Part shown: in pieces, positions 51,453-62,660 of the stretch
Numbering within the stretch: position 1 is the first letter of the stretch
How the letters are laid out: every line of letters starts with the position of its first letter
Assembly (NCBI GenBank): GCA_032622095.1
Contig: CP136062.1
Coordinates: forward strand, 226,374,578 to 226,438,577
Reading direction: 5' to 3'
From: Siphonodentalium dalli
Lineage: Eukaryota > Mollusca > Scaphopoda > Gadilida > Siphonodentaliidae
Length of the DNA: 64,000 bases
Made by a program: the position numbers and the translations under genes
Notes under the pieces: model-generated
Told to the model about the DNA's origin: nothing
The model's database searches: none
Seen by the model: only the letters and a program-made list of their open reading frames with translations

Positions 51453-52060
51453 CTCATACATTGAGCACAGCATATGAACATATGTGATGCGATATAACTT
51501 TATATACTTCAATTTAAATTACCCTACACGATAAACCGATATATATGACTGAACCTTGTGACTTTGTCTTTACGACAAATATAGCATTTTGTATTGATTT
51601 GAATGATAAAGTCATTTAAATTTGACAAAAAATCCTGACACTGGATCTGGGCGTAAAGTCTGCCATAGAATAATGAAGCATTCATACTTTGAGGTAAACC
51701 AGTATTATCCCTACCGATTTCACTAGCTTATTTACGTAAAAGGAATCTTGGACTGGGATTTTACCCCGAAAGCACCCAGATTTAAAAACTAGATACTGGC
51801 TGCATGATGGTTAGTCCGAGTTTCCTTGTGTAATGAGTGCAGTTAACTCCCATTCAGACATGTGAACTCTCACAATTTAATGCCACTTTATGCCCTGTCC
51901 GTGAGACTCCCGGATTGCAACGGCAATTCCGAAAATAAGGATAACCCCCGATTTCTCCCGGATTCAGCAAAAACCCCGCATTCTAAATCCCAAACGATGT
52001 TTTTTATTTTATTTTTCAAATTGCGGGGATTCCCCTAATGACAGTATGCATTGCAAATTT
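51453..52060. other. Unassigned sequence
   Basis: Contains several CTCCCGGATT motifs (51907, 51954; another at 52560). No gene recognised. Confidence 0.25.
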
Positions 52061-52064
52061 GCGA

Positions 52065-52375
52065 AAGGATGTGTCCATTTCATTGGCGGGTCAAACTGTA
52101 TGACGGGTCATTTTGTACTTTTGTTTTCACCCATACATGTCCGGTTGTAACCTTTGTACCTCAGGTTCGTTTTTACTTATTTTAAACAAAGTTTCTGCTT
52201 CTTAAAATTTGTCAATGTGTGCATTTCTTTTGGGGGTTAAACAGTAAGACGAATCCATTTTGTAGTTTATTCTGATTTTGTACTTTCGGTTTGTGCATAT
52301 CCGGCTGCATCCGGTGGAATTCTGAGTATTTTCACTTAGTTTATATGAAGTGTCTGCTTCTTTCTCGTCAATAAA
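52065..52375 (+). repeat. Diverged tandem duplicate
   Basis: Two related units of about 150 bp: TGTGTCCATTTCATTGGCGG ... TTTCTGCTTCTTAAAA and TGTGTGCATTTCTTTTGGGG ... TGTCTGCTTCTTTCTC. Alignment is by eye. Confidence 0.5.
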
Positions 52376-53219
52376 TGGTGGTATCTCCCACTCACAGCAG
52401 CTATATTACAATTACCAACAGGACATTCATTACCATTTTATTTAGGTCTTTTTATTTATAAAATAAACACAATTAGAAACTCATAAAAACTATGTAATCT
52501 TCATCATAAAATTTATTCTTGGAACATGAACATATTTGGGCATACCTCCCACAAAGATCTCCCGGATTCACATTTTCAAAACTTAACAGGTCTGAAAATA
52601 AACAAGGTGATGATCGAACCCAATCCCAGACCAAGACAAAGTTAATACCAGATGTAACTGTCACTAACTGGTGTTAATTAAGTGCAAAGCAACATGGTCG
52701 TAAAAGCATGTGAGCAGCCAGTAGACGTCAACCTTGCATCGAGTGTAAATTGCAAATTAACACTTTTGACTGAAATTACTTTTTATAGAAAGTTTCTAAT
52801 GAAGATCTTTGTTTTAAGTAAGAACATCAAATTAACTACATTCAATGCACATTCAAAGCTCTATTTTTAAAAGTAATCACGTGCTATTGTCTACAAAATA
52901 TATCTGCAACCCCAAATGCAAAAAAGTTGGATTGGGAAACGGAGTCAGCTATTTTTGAAAAAATTTAACGTTTAAATGCATATTAAAAAGACAGCATGCT
53001 TTATTCACATAGTACTGCATGCTCTGCGATGACCATGCAAGGTTGTACCATTTGCGGTTACAAAATGCCTGGCGAAACAAAGTAAAATGCAGAAGACGTA
53101 CGCGTAGCTCATTATAAACTTCGACGCAAAGCGCAATTTGCCGTTTCCAAAAGTGCTCAATATGATTAGACTAATTGGATATAGTGCAGAATGTACAATG
53201 TCATTTTAAAAATGTCTGT
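52376..53219. other. Unassigned sequence
   Basis: No gene, element ends or tandem repeats seen. Longest frames are about 60 codons. Confidence 0.25.
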
Positions 53220-53626
53220 TTAACCCTTTCAATGCCAGGTCCGATTTTTGTATCAACCCATATACCCTGTGCCAATGCATTCTCTTATATATGCGAGTCG
53301 ACCATAGGTCGCCTCGCATATATAAGAGAATGCATTGGCCTAACAATTTTTCATCAATTTGTTATTATTTTTTACAATTTTTTACAATTTTAATAAAAAA
53401 AATTCTTATATTCTTTAACAGACTTATTTTGTAGGTTTAGTGCCAGGGAATCTTACGTTTTTCATGGGCATCAAAATTATTACTATGAGTACTTGGTGAT
53501 AGTTTTGAGTTATAACATGCCCCTAAGGTTTTATCCAGTTTATTTTTAAATTTAAATTTAAATTTTTTATTTTTTTTCACGTAAATTAGGGCCGATGAGA
53601 TCGGCCCCTGGCACTGAAAGGGTCAA
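53220..53626 (-). mobile_element. TTAA-B element, long form, copy 10
   Basis: Left TTAA, right flank changed to TCAA. Ends CCCTTTCAATGCCAGG / GGCACTGAAAGGG. Long segment with CATGGGCATCAAAATTATTA. One hairpin with usual mismatch. Confidence 0.85.
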
Positions 53627-53683
53627 AACAGTTTTAAGCCATTATAAAAATCTCACTATTTTTCCTAGAATCTCACAATTGTT

Positions 53684-54083
53684 TTAACCCTTTACCCAAC
53701 AAAACGGCCAAAAACGCCCAAATAAAGCTTCAACAGCCTAAAATATCTTGGGTCTGTCTCAATAAAACCATACAAATATGGATATCATTGGAACCGGCTC
53801 ATTGACCACATTGTGATGGTTATAGTTATGCCCTGTGCCAATGCATTCTCTTATATATGCGAGTCGACCATAGGTCGCCTCTCATATATAAGAGAATGCA
53901 TTGGCCTAAAAAATATCTTTTTTTAACACTTTTTACCATTTTTTCTTACATTCTTTAACAATTTTATGATTTTTAATGTGTTAAGCCAATGCATTCTCTT
54001 ATATATGCGAGGCGACCTATGGTCGACTCGCATATATAAGAGAATGCATTGGCACAGGGCCCTTCTGTTGGGTAAAGGGTTAA
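53684..54083 (-). mobile_element. TTAA-A element, copy 13
   Basis: Full length, TTAA both sides. The unique arm is a variant (AACGGCCAAAAACGCCC), shared in part with copy 11. Two hairpins. Confidence 0.9.
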
Positions 54084-54293
54084 GGGAATCTCACGATTTC
54101 TGACATTCTGAAATCAACAAGTCTGCTCTCATTCCTAACTCAAATTAATTCTTATATTGGATATTTTCTGGATTTAGGTAGAGTCTACCTTTAAATAGCT
54201 GAAGATAATTGTGTTGGTTTTTAATTCTGAATCTCATACAAACCATTAGTGTGACTATGAGAGCTTCAAAATGCCCCTAAATGAAAGAAATCA

Positions 54294-54984
54294 ATTCCTC
54301 GATGTATATATTCTCCCACGACCCTAAGAAGTAACAATAATCATATTCAGTTTTACCTGTTCCTCGATGTATATAAGCTCCCATGACCCTAAGAGCTAGG
54401 TAACAATAATCAAATTAAGTTTTACCTGTTCCTCGATGTATATAAGCTCCCACACCCCTAAGAGATAGGTAACAATAATCAAATTAAGTTTTACCTGTTC
54501 CTCGATGTATATAAGCTCCCATGACCCTAAGAGCTAGGTAACAATAATCAAATTAAGTTTTACCTGTTCCTCGATGTATATATTCTCCCACACCCCTAAG
54601 AGATAGGTAACAATAATCATATTAAGTTTTAACTGTTCCTCGATGTATATATTCTCCCACACCCCTAAGAGATAGGTAACAATAATCATATTAAGTTTTA
54701 ACTGTTCCTCGATGTATATATTCTCCCACACCCCTAAGAGATAGGTAACAATAATCATATTAAGTTTTACCTGTTCCTTGATGTATATAAGCTCCCATGA
54801 CCCTAAGAGATAGGTAACAATAATCAAATTAAGTTTTACCTGTTCCTCAATGTATATAAGCTCCCATGACCCTAAGAGATAGGTAACAATAATCAAATTA
54901 AGTTTTACCTGTTCCTCGATGTATATAAGCTCGCATGACCCTAAGAGCTAGGTAACAATAATCAAATTAAGTTTTACCTGTTCT
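54294..54984 (+). repeat. 69-bp minisatellite
   Basis: Ten units of TTCCTCGATGTATATAAGCT, CCCATGACCCTAAGAG, CTAGGTAACAATAATCAAAT, TAAGTTTTACC. Variants AAGCTC/ATTCTC and ATGACC/ACACCC are mixed. A minus-strand frame is open across it since 69 is divisible by three. Confidence 0.95.
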
Positions 54985-55061
54985 TGAATTTATGGAAACT
55001 GCAAATTCAATTAATACTCACCTGAAAAGAGACAAAGTAAAATAATGGTCAGATCAAACAT

Positions 55062-55605
55062 GAGTTTAGTGTGCCTGTCATTTGTAGAATGAGCCCCCAG
55101 AGGGTCAATTTAGTGACGCTATCCCGCATAGCGGGCTAGCATCACTAACTTTACCCTCTGGGGACCTCATTCTCCTTAGCCTCATTTTCTCTGGAAAGTT
55201 TCTTTATTATCAAATTTCTATAGAAAGTTCTTCACATTGATTCTATTTATTTTTAGTTTAGTTTCTCTATATCCCCAAATTGGCAGACGACACATTGCAT
55301 AATCGATGTTCCCAATGGGTGTACATCTCGGAGAGCTTTCCGATGAATGGCAACAAGCCATATTTCCGACTAAATCCTGAAAAGTTACCCATAATTCTGC
55401 TGTGGTTAAGGAGTCGATTACTTAGGGCATTACTGTAAATCTTATCCTGGGTCTCCCATAGCAGGTGAGGCCTAAGCAGAATGAGGTCTCCAGAGAGGTG
55501 AACTTAGGGATGCTAGCCAGCTGTGTGGGAAAGTGTCACAAAATTCATCTTCTGAGGACCTAACTCATTCTGCAAATGTCAGACACACTAAATTCAAGGC
55601 TAGTT
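55062..55605 (+). mobile_element. E-long repeat with nested D half
   Basis: E foldback at 55085-55170 (centre GCTATCCCGCATAGCGGGCT), E-long middle (GTTTAGTTTCTCTATATCCC), a D right half at 55330-55437, then GGCCTAAGCAGAATGAGGTC and a second worn foldback. Confidence 0.65.
55330..55437. mobile_element. D element, right half only
   Basis: GAGAGCTTTCCGATGAATGG to GGGCATTACTGTA. Sits inside E-long. Confidence 0.75.
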
Positions 55606-55918
55606 TCTGCACAAATTGTCATCTTCAGAAAGACGCTCTGTCACTCTAAACGGAAAGTAGAGAGAGGTGGCACCCAATAATTTAAACCATGTTATCAATG
55701 TTCACCACCGAGGAGGCAAGCAGGACCGTATTGATTGAAAACAACGTGATTGGTATAGACAAGCGAAGCACCATATTAGCACATCACAAACCGTTATCTG
55801 CATCCAATCTTGTGTCGTCATTGGAGAGTTTATGATTCTCAAGCAGTTATAGAATTCTGATAATTCTGATGGGTATCATTTGATGTGATCAGTTCTTGGT
55901 GACACTCGGCCGGGACGT

Positions 55919-56144
55919 AACAGGTTATTATTAAGTGGCATAATTTCTGATCGCCGGGTATATCTCTATTAGCATCAGTGATAAACACAGATTTAATTCC
56001 GGAAATCACAGCCGGGGTAAGTCAAAAAGAACCTTTATAAATATCATTTAGGTTAAAGATGTATTCACGATTTCAGACCCCCAGTTACAACAACCACCAG
56101 AGAGAAAATCTTATCTAACACTTTGTTCCAATGTAAAATATATG
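55919..56144 (+). repeat. Direct repeat O, copy 1
   Basis: TTAAGTGGCATAATTTCTGA, AATCACAGCCGGGGTAAGTC, GGTTAAAGATGTATTCACGA. Duplicated at 56782-56963; the two copies flank a C element. Confidence 0.7.
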
Positions 56145-56785
56145 TTAACCCTTTCATGGTGGGAGCTGCGCTGGTGCAGCATTAAAGAACCTGTGCCAAT
56201 GCATTCTCTTATATATAAATGAGTCTCACATAGGGAGCTTCACATATATAAGACAATGCTTAACCCTTTACCCAACAGAAGGGCCCTGTGCCAATGCATT
56301 CTCTTATATATGCGAGTCGACCATAGGTCGCCTCGCATATATAAGAGAATGCATTGGCTTAACACATTAAAAATTATAAAATTGTTAAAGAATGTAAGAA
56401 AAAATGGTAAAAAAAGATTTTTTTTAGGCCAATGCATTCTCTTATATATGCGAGGCGACCTATGGTCGACTCGCATATATAAGAGAATGCATTGGCACAG
56501 GGCATAACTGTAACTATCACAATGTGGTCAAGGAGCCTGTTCCAATGATATCCATATGTGTATGGTTCTATTGAGACAGACCGAAGATATTTTAGGCTGT
56601 TGAAGCTTTATTTGGCCGGTTTGTTGGGTAAAGGGTTAATGGCTTACAAGGTCAAGATGAATATTGTTAGGCCAATGTATTCTCTTATATGTGAGGCTCC
56701 CTATGGGAGACTCACATATATAAGAGAATACATAGGCACAGGGTTTTTGAAAAACTTCAGGAAGCTCCAGTCATGGAAGAGTTAA
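56145..56785 (+). mobile_element. TTAA-C element with nested TTAA-A
   Basis: TTAA-CCCTTTCATGG on the left and CCAGTCATGGAAGAG-TTAA on the right. Hairpin 1 is interrupted near its 3' base (ACAATGC-TTAA) by a TTAA-A copy. Hairpin 2 shows tip GCTCCC/GGGAGAC. Confidence 0.85.
56260..56639 (+). mobile_element. TTAA-A element, copy 14
   Basis: TTAA both sides, two hairpins; the terminal TTTGGCCGG motif is present once instead of twice. Nested in a C element, where removing it leaves AATGC-TTAA-TGGCTTACAAGG. Confidence 0.9.
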
Positions 56786-56963
56786 GTGGCATAATTTTTT
56801 ATCACGGGTAAATCTCTATTAGGATCAGTAATAACCACATTTAATTCGGGAAATCACAGCCGGAGTAAGTCAAATAGAACCTTGATAAATACATTCAAGT
56901 TAAAGATGTATTCAAACCTTTCAGACCTTCAGTTACAACAACAACATAGAACAAAAATCTTAT
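56782..56963 (+). repeat. Direct repeat O, copy 2
   Basis: GTTAAGTGGCATAATTTTTT, AATCACAGCCGGAGTAAGTC. Diverged copy of 55919-56144 between two C elements. Confidence 0.7.
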
Positions 56964-57535
56964 TTAACCATCCATGACTAGAGCATCCTGAAATTTTTCG
57001 AAAACCCTGTTACAATGCATTGTTATACATACATTTATCACATAATTTGGCCATAAAAACAGTTTCATAATTATCGGTAATAGACACGTTTAATATCAGC
57101 GCGTGCGATGACGTCACGGCGTTCTTCAAATAACTTGCGATCGCTGCAGTTTATGATTGTTGTTTTCGATGAATATTTCGCGTTGCTTCGGGTTTATTTG
57201 ATCATGTGATAAAAGGTATCTCACACTCGTCCTATTTTATACGTAATTTATCAACCTCGTCCTCTAAATTCTTTTGAGCCTCGGTAAACCTCGGCTCAAA
57301 TCGAATTTAGTGAACTCGGTTGATAAATTCTGTATAAAATAGAAACTCATGTGAGATCCTCTATATCCCATATGGAGACTTACATATATAAGAGAATACA
57401 TTGGCCTAACAATATTTACCTTGACTGTGTAAGCCAGTGCATTCTTATATATATGAAAGGCTCTGTATAAGAGAATGCACTGGCACATGATTTTTAATGC
57501 TGCACCAGCGCAGTCCCCGGTCATGAAAGATTTAA
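56964..57535 (-). mobile_element. TTAA-C element with nested repeat G
   Basis: TTAA-CCATCCATGAC on the left and CCGGTCATGAAAGAT-TTAA on the right. Hairpin 1 is replaced by G at GTTATACATAC...ATCCTCTATA. Hairpin 2 is short. Confidence 0.75.
57030..57364 (+). repeat. Repeat G, copy 2
   Basis: Reverse complement of 28962-29291 with only scattered changes (CATGTGATAAAAGGTATCTC, CATCGAAAACAAC mirrored as GTTGTTTTCGATG). Sits inside a C element. It lacks the tRNA-like head present beside copy 1, as a 5'-truncated retrocopy would. Confidence 0.7.
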
Positions 57536-57656
57536 GGATAAATTTGTAACTTTATACGTGTTCTTATATTAACTGACTGAAACATTTAATAAAAATGGAT
57601 CACTGTTATGACAATGACCAGACCCGAAAATATTAGTTTGAAAATGTTTGAATATC

Positions 57657-57825
57657 ACACAGGTAAACCCAAGGCCAGTCACACAGGTAAACCCAAGGCC
57701 AGTCACACAGGTAAACCCAAGGCCAGTCACACAGGTAAACCCAAGGCCAGTCATTCAGGTAAACTCAAGGCCAGTCACACAGGTAAACCCAAGGCCAGTC
57801 ATTCAGGTAAACCCAAGGCCAGGGA
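57657..57825 (+). repeat. 24-bp minisatellite
   Basis: Seven units of CACAGGTAAACCCAAGGC plus CAGTCA, with TTCAGG variants. 24 bp keeps a TGKPKASH-type peptide frame open by arithmetic; no gene is inferred. Confidence 0.9.
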
Positions 57826-57972
57826 CCGGACAGCCTATAGAAGGAGACTTGGGAGAGGACCAGCCTAGAAGGAGACTTGGGAGAGGACCAGCCTATAGAA
57901 GGAGACTTGGGAGAGGACCAGCCTATAGAAGGAGACTTGGGAGAGGACCAGCCTAGAAGGAGACTTGGGACT
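57826..57972 (+). repeat. 30-bp minisatellite
   Basis: About five units of GAAGGAGACTTGGGAGAGGA plus CCAGCCTATA, alternating with 27-bp units that lack TAT. Directly follows the 24-bp array. Confidence 0.9.
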
Positions 57973-58119
57973 AAGTTGGGAGACATCTTCTCCATTAATT
58001 GCTTCACTTCGCCCTATTTTGGTCCCAAGGAGAAGTGACATCTCTGTATCTGTATCTGTAGATATTACAGTGCAAGAACCAATTCTGGTTGTAGACGCAC
58101 TGGTCCAGGTGCTACCATA

Positions 58120-58450
58120 GCCGAGTAACTTTATAACCCTGAGGTAACTCCAGTAGCGTTCTTTAACGTGCACACCCGAGACATGTACACGGGTCAGCCA
58201 TTAATGTCCACGCACGATCGGACAGCGTACTGCACCCTTGACAACATACCTGGACAAGTGTTGTAATGGGGGGAAGTCGGCATTTTTTTGCATTCGGATC
58301 TTTATTCAGTGATCTCGAATGAGACTTTTCAGCCTGACAAACTTGGTATCTGACCGAGTTCTGATTTTTGTCAGAATACCCTGACCAGGTTGCAATCCCC
58401 GGTCCGCTAGCACGAGAGACCAGTACGCTACCTCTTGGATACCGACTTAT
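58120..58450. repeat. Old interspersed repeat with tRNA-like piece
   Basis: AGCGTTCTTTAACGTGCACA and TGTACACGGGTCAGCCATTA, then GCAATCCCCGGTCCGCTAGC and GAGACCAGTACGCTACC. I recall a similar order in many invertebrate repeats. Class unknown. Confidence 0.3.
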
Positions 58451-58470
58451 ATATCTCTCTCATATACCTG

Positions 58471-59242
58471 TATGCAAGAGCATCGCTAGGGCATGATAAT
58501 ATATGTTAACAAGAGCATCGCTAAGGGCGTGATAATATATGTTAACAAGAGCATCGCTAGGGCATGATAATATATGTTAACAAGAGCATCGCTAGGGCAT
58601 GATAATATATGTTAACAAGAGCATCGCTAGGGCGTGATAATATATGTTAACAAGAGCATCGCTAAGGGCGTGATAATATATGTTAACAAGAGCATCGCTA
58701 GGGCATGATAATATATGTTAACAAGAGCATCGCTAGGGCGTGATAATATATGTTAACAAGAGCATCGCTAGGGCGTGATAATATATGTTAACAAGAGCAT
58801 CGCTAGGGCGTGATAATATATGTTAACAAGAGCATCGCTAGGGCGTGATAATATATGTTAACAAGAGCATCGCTAGGGCGTGATAATATATGTTAACAAG
58901 AGCATCGCTAGGGCGTGATAATATATGTTAACAAGAGCATCGCTAGGGCGTGATAATATATGTTAACAAGAGCATCGCTAGGGCGTGATAATATATGTTA
59001 ACAAGAGCATCGCTAGGGCGTGATAATATATGTTAACAAGATCATCGCTAGGGCGTGATAATATATGTTAACAAGAGCATCGCTAGGGCGTGATAATATA
59101 TGTTAACAAGAGCATCGCTAGGGCATGATAATATATGTTAACAAGAGCATCGCTAGGGCATGATAATATATGTTAACAAGAGCATCGCTAGGGCGTGATA
59201 ATATATGTTAACAAGAGCATCGCTAGGGCGTGATAATATATG
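58471..59242 (+). repeat. 35-bp minisatellite
   Basis: About 22 units of AAGAGCATCGCTAGGGCGTG plus ATAATATATGTTAAC. Most variation is at one site (GCGTG/GCATG) and an extra A (CTAAGGGC) in units 2 and 6. The central ten units are nearly identical. Confidence 0.95.
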
Positions 59243-60302
59243 TCCGTTTTTGATGTCCAGTTTGGCATTATATGTCCAGTTGAATAGCAAAAAATATGCT
59301 GTTCTCTAATATCTTATTCTCTAAAAGTTACTACATCTTATTATCGGCACATCAGTTGGAATGGGTTTTCATCACAAGGATTCGATTGCCAGATAATTAA
59401 TTTAGTAATGTGGAATTAAGCTTCACAATTTTACTGGGTGCATCAGAAATTCAGGATAATTATGTTGATGAAAAACTTGTAAATATTGTTGTCTCACATT
59501 CAATTATGTGATATAATTAATTGCTTGTGTTGTGTGTATAAATCCTATAAATATCATTTACATCTAAATACTAACTCTGATATAGGTATCTTCGCCATAA
59601 ACATGCGAGATTTGCAATCTAAACTCAGAAAGTTTGTGCCGATTGCTTACCATACGAACGGCATATTTTTTTATCGCGAATCACATTTACAAGCAATTTA
59701 AAACACAAAATGAAGCACATTAAACAACTTTTAATGAAATAGATGGTACAATATATTAGATATAGAATATGTTTACTTTGTCCGTAGAATGCACCATAAA
59801 AACTAGAAAATGAATTTGTTTTCATTTATGTATTTACATTGAGAAGGGAGCTCTATTCGTGTTCTTCATCTCTTGTTTAATGCAACTAACTGATAAGCCA
59901 CAAACTATGATATAGATTCCAACACTTAACTAGCAATCAACAGAAAACCAACTCGCCACTTCAAATTTTCTGGTTACAAAACGTGGAATTGGACATCGAA
60001 ATCGGAACCGGATTGTATCGATTGCATACTGTGAAGCTAAAATAAACGTGATCATAAAAATCACCCAGGTGTATATCTCACCACGAGTTACCATAGTGAT
60101 GCACCAGTATTCTCAAAAGGAGCAAATTACCTCTGGAATTTGCAAATTTGCTCTTTCAATTATAAGTTATAATGAAGATTCTGCAAAGAACAATATCGAA
60201 ATGATTGCCTGAGGCAGGAATTCTAATGAATTTCCCCATCAAATACGAATATTGAGGAAATGTAATCTGAGTAGACAAATTCACCTAACTATATAGAAAT
60301 TC
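59243..60302. other. Unassigned sequence
   Basis: No gene, element ends or repeats recognised. Frames of 66-71 codons have no domain. Confidence 0.25.
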
Positions 60303-60544
60303 CATCCCTTCCATGACTGGAGCTTCCTGAAAGTTTGCAAAAACACTGTGCCAATGCATTCTATTATATAGAGAGCCTCGCATATATAACAGAATACATT
60401 AGCATAAAAATGTTTACCTTGTCCTTGTAAGCCAGTGCATTCTCTTATATATGCAAGGTTCCCTATGTGAGACTTGCATATATAAGAGAATACACTGGCA
60501 TAGATCTTTAATGCTGCACCAGCTCCCCATCATGAGAGGGTTAA
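60303..60544 (-). mobile_element. TTAA-C element
   Basis: Left end CCCTTCCATGACTGGAGCTT (TTAA lost), right end CCATCATGAGAGGG with TTAA. Hairpin 1 is shortened (TTATATAGAGAGCCTCGC); hairpin 2 has tip GGTTCCC/GTGAGAC. Confidence 0.7.
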
Positions 60545-61571
60545 GTAAATTTCTTGGACATCTTAGGCTAATCTCTGGTTTCAATAGAGAGAACAAATCC
60601 AGATTTATTTAAACCTGGTATTTTAGAAGAACTCCTATGATAGAACCTGTGATAAGCTGTTATATCCTCGAACTCAAAAACATATTGTGAATATCCTCTG
60701 ACCAAACCTTGGACAAACTTGTATAACCTAAGACTTTATTGCAAACCAATATATTTGATGTCCCAGCTTCCAACTAAAAGCTAGGAGAAAGCCAGGATTT
60801 CTTTAGAATAGCAAATAGGGATTCTCAGGTTTGGTTAAAGCTATAACTGTCAACACATCATTGACCTGTGAAGTGATCTGTTATGCCATAAACCAATGAC
60901 ACATGTGATTGCTTCGCCACTCTCCAATGAAATGGAGGGAATCTCATCAATTCAGAAACTGATTATGAACGGGATATCCAGACACGTAAATATTGTAAAA
61001 AAATTGTTGGCTTTTTGAAGATTCTGGCTGAGTCAGTGCCTCAATAACTCTGATATATATATATATATTAACTATATATATATTAACTCTTTAACACTTT
61101 ATACCTAACACTGAGGACCACCTGGTGACGTGATTTAACATTGCCACCCTACTCTCTGGTGACATAATAATTAATAGTTTTTATATAGTGCTTAATCACA
61201 TGAGACTCTAAATGCTTTATAACACATTATAAGCCAGTTGTTGAGCAAATTAATGCCGAGTCTATTATGTGATATGTAACATGATACCGATACAGCCACT
61301 GAGTCAAGTGATATCTATATCTTCAATACTGATTCATTTATTTGAATCGAGATTCGATGCGAATCGGATTCATTTGGCTCATTCAATTCGAGATTTGCAG
61401 GGCCCAACAATCACGAAATGTCTCAGTCAGCTCTTTTACACACCGACCACTAATTGTCGCCTCTAATTTTGAATCCTTATAATAACAATCATGTCTTGAT
61501 GATAACTTAAGAGCTCTTTCCATCAATGTATCACATTATTATAATCAATAAATTTGAAAAATGATCAAGGA
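60545..61571. other. Mostly unassigned; J-like end and (TA)n
   Basis: CTGTTATGCCATAAACCAAT at 60879 resembles a J terminus without a partner. (AT)n lies at 61053-61085. No gene. Confidence 0.3.
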
Positions 61572-61616
61572 AATATGGGTTGATACAAAAAATGGACTTG
61601 GCACTGAAAGGCTTAA
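61572..61616 (-). mobile_element. TTAA-B end fragment
   Basis: ATATGGGTTGATACAAAAAA then GGACTTGGCACTGAAAGGCT and TTAA. Only one end is left. Confidence 0.55.
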
Positions 61617-61725
61617 TTATTCCCTCCCATGTATTTTAGCAATTTATCAAGATGGGATGTTTGATGATATTTTATGCAGGACATGGCGTCTCTTTCCAAT
61701 ATATCATGGCCATGCTAATTTAACT

Positions 61726-61800
61726 ACTGTACTGCCCTAAGTAATTGACCCAGTAACTGGGGTTACTATGCATTTATATAACTACGGACAAACCATAACT
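61726..61800 (+). mobile_element. J-like end fragment
   Basis: TACTGTACTGCCCTAAGTAA followed by TTGACCCAGTAACTG, resembling the J left end. No matching right end is seen nearby. Confidence 0.45.
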
Positions 61801-61809
61801 ACATCATAG

Positions 61810-62157
61810 TTAAAGGTACTCAATCCGATTCGATGGTCCCCATATCATCAGATTCTAACAACAACAACATTGTTTGAAATGCCACTTCAGTTATCAGAAT
61901 TGATTAATTGCCAACAAAAATGCTAACATCTTGCAACTATATTACAACATTTTCCAAAAAGTATTATAAATCAACATTTTATTCATCGTCGAATATTTGC
62001 CAGGCCGCCTGAGGCCGCCAAATATTCGTGGTGGTGAAAAATAACAGATTTCAAAACTCAAAATCTGATAACTCTGGGCTCAAATCTAATATATTTTATC
62101 CCCCGATTACAAAGAAATAGTTATTTAGGAGCAATAAATCAGATTGTGTACCTTTAA
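61810..62157 (+). mobile_element. TTAA-I element, copy 2
   Basis: TTAA-AGGTACTCAATCCGAT on the left; ATCAGATTGTGTACCT-TTAA on the right. Clear inverted ends of about 17 bp. No ORF. Confidence 0.85.
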
Positions 62158-62660
62158 CGGTTTTGTGCTGGCTGTGGCACCACGATTAAATGTGGAAAGT
62201 AACCCTGTTTATATTCTTGACTGCCAACACACGGTACATCAAACTCCAAGCAGAGTTATCTCCCATCGCTCCGCTGAGATACCACTGCCATAATGACATT
62301 AATTGGTAAGGAATTCTTACGTGTTTTTAGTTCTTATGTTTTAGGATTAAAATTGTCTATGTCTGGCTCAGTTCATATTGTTCTTATCAATACCGAAAGA
62401 ATTACCATTATTGCAAACTTTAAAAACAATTTGGTGGTCAAAACAAGATAATAGGTGACTAAATAGTAGTAAATACAGTTCCGCGACGATATGGAAAAAT
62501 AGATTTATCGTCTTGCAAAGTACACCCATTGTGGCAGTGATATATCGCAGCGATAGCGTAGAGGGCGCTGTATGGAGTTTGACGGTACATAGCTAACTGT
62601 TGACTATGACATATATAAATTTGTTGAAGCTGCAATTGTACTGGAAGTTACTGTTTCATA
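62158..62660. other. Unassigned sequence
   Basis: Nothing recognised. Short of the array, ATATATAAATTTGTTGAAGC precedes the first unit. Confidence 0.25.

Noticed and set aside
54534-54896. 120-codon minus-strand frame with 23-residue repeats
   Set aside because: It is the 69-bp minisatellite, with no start or end outside it.
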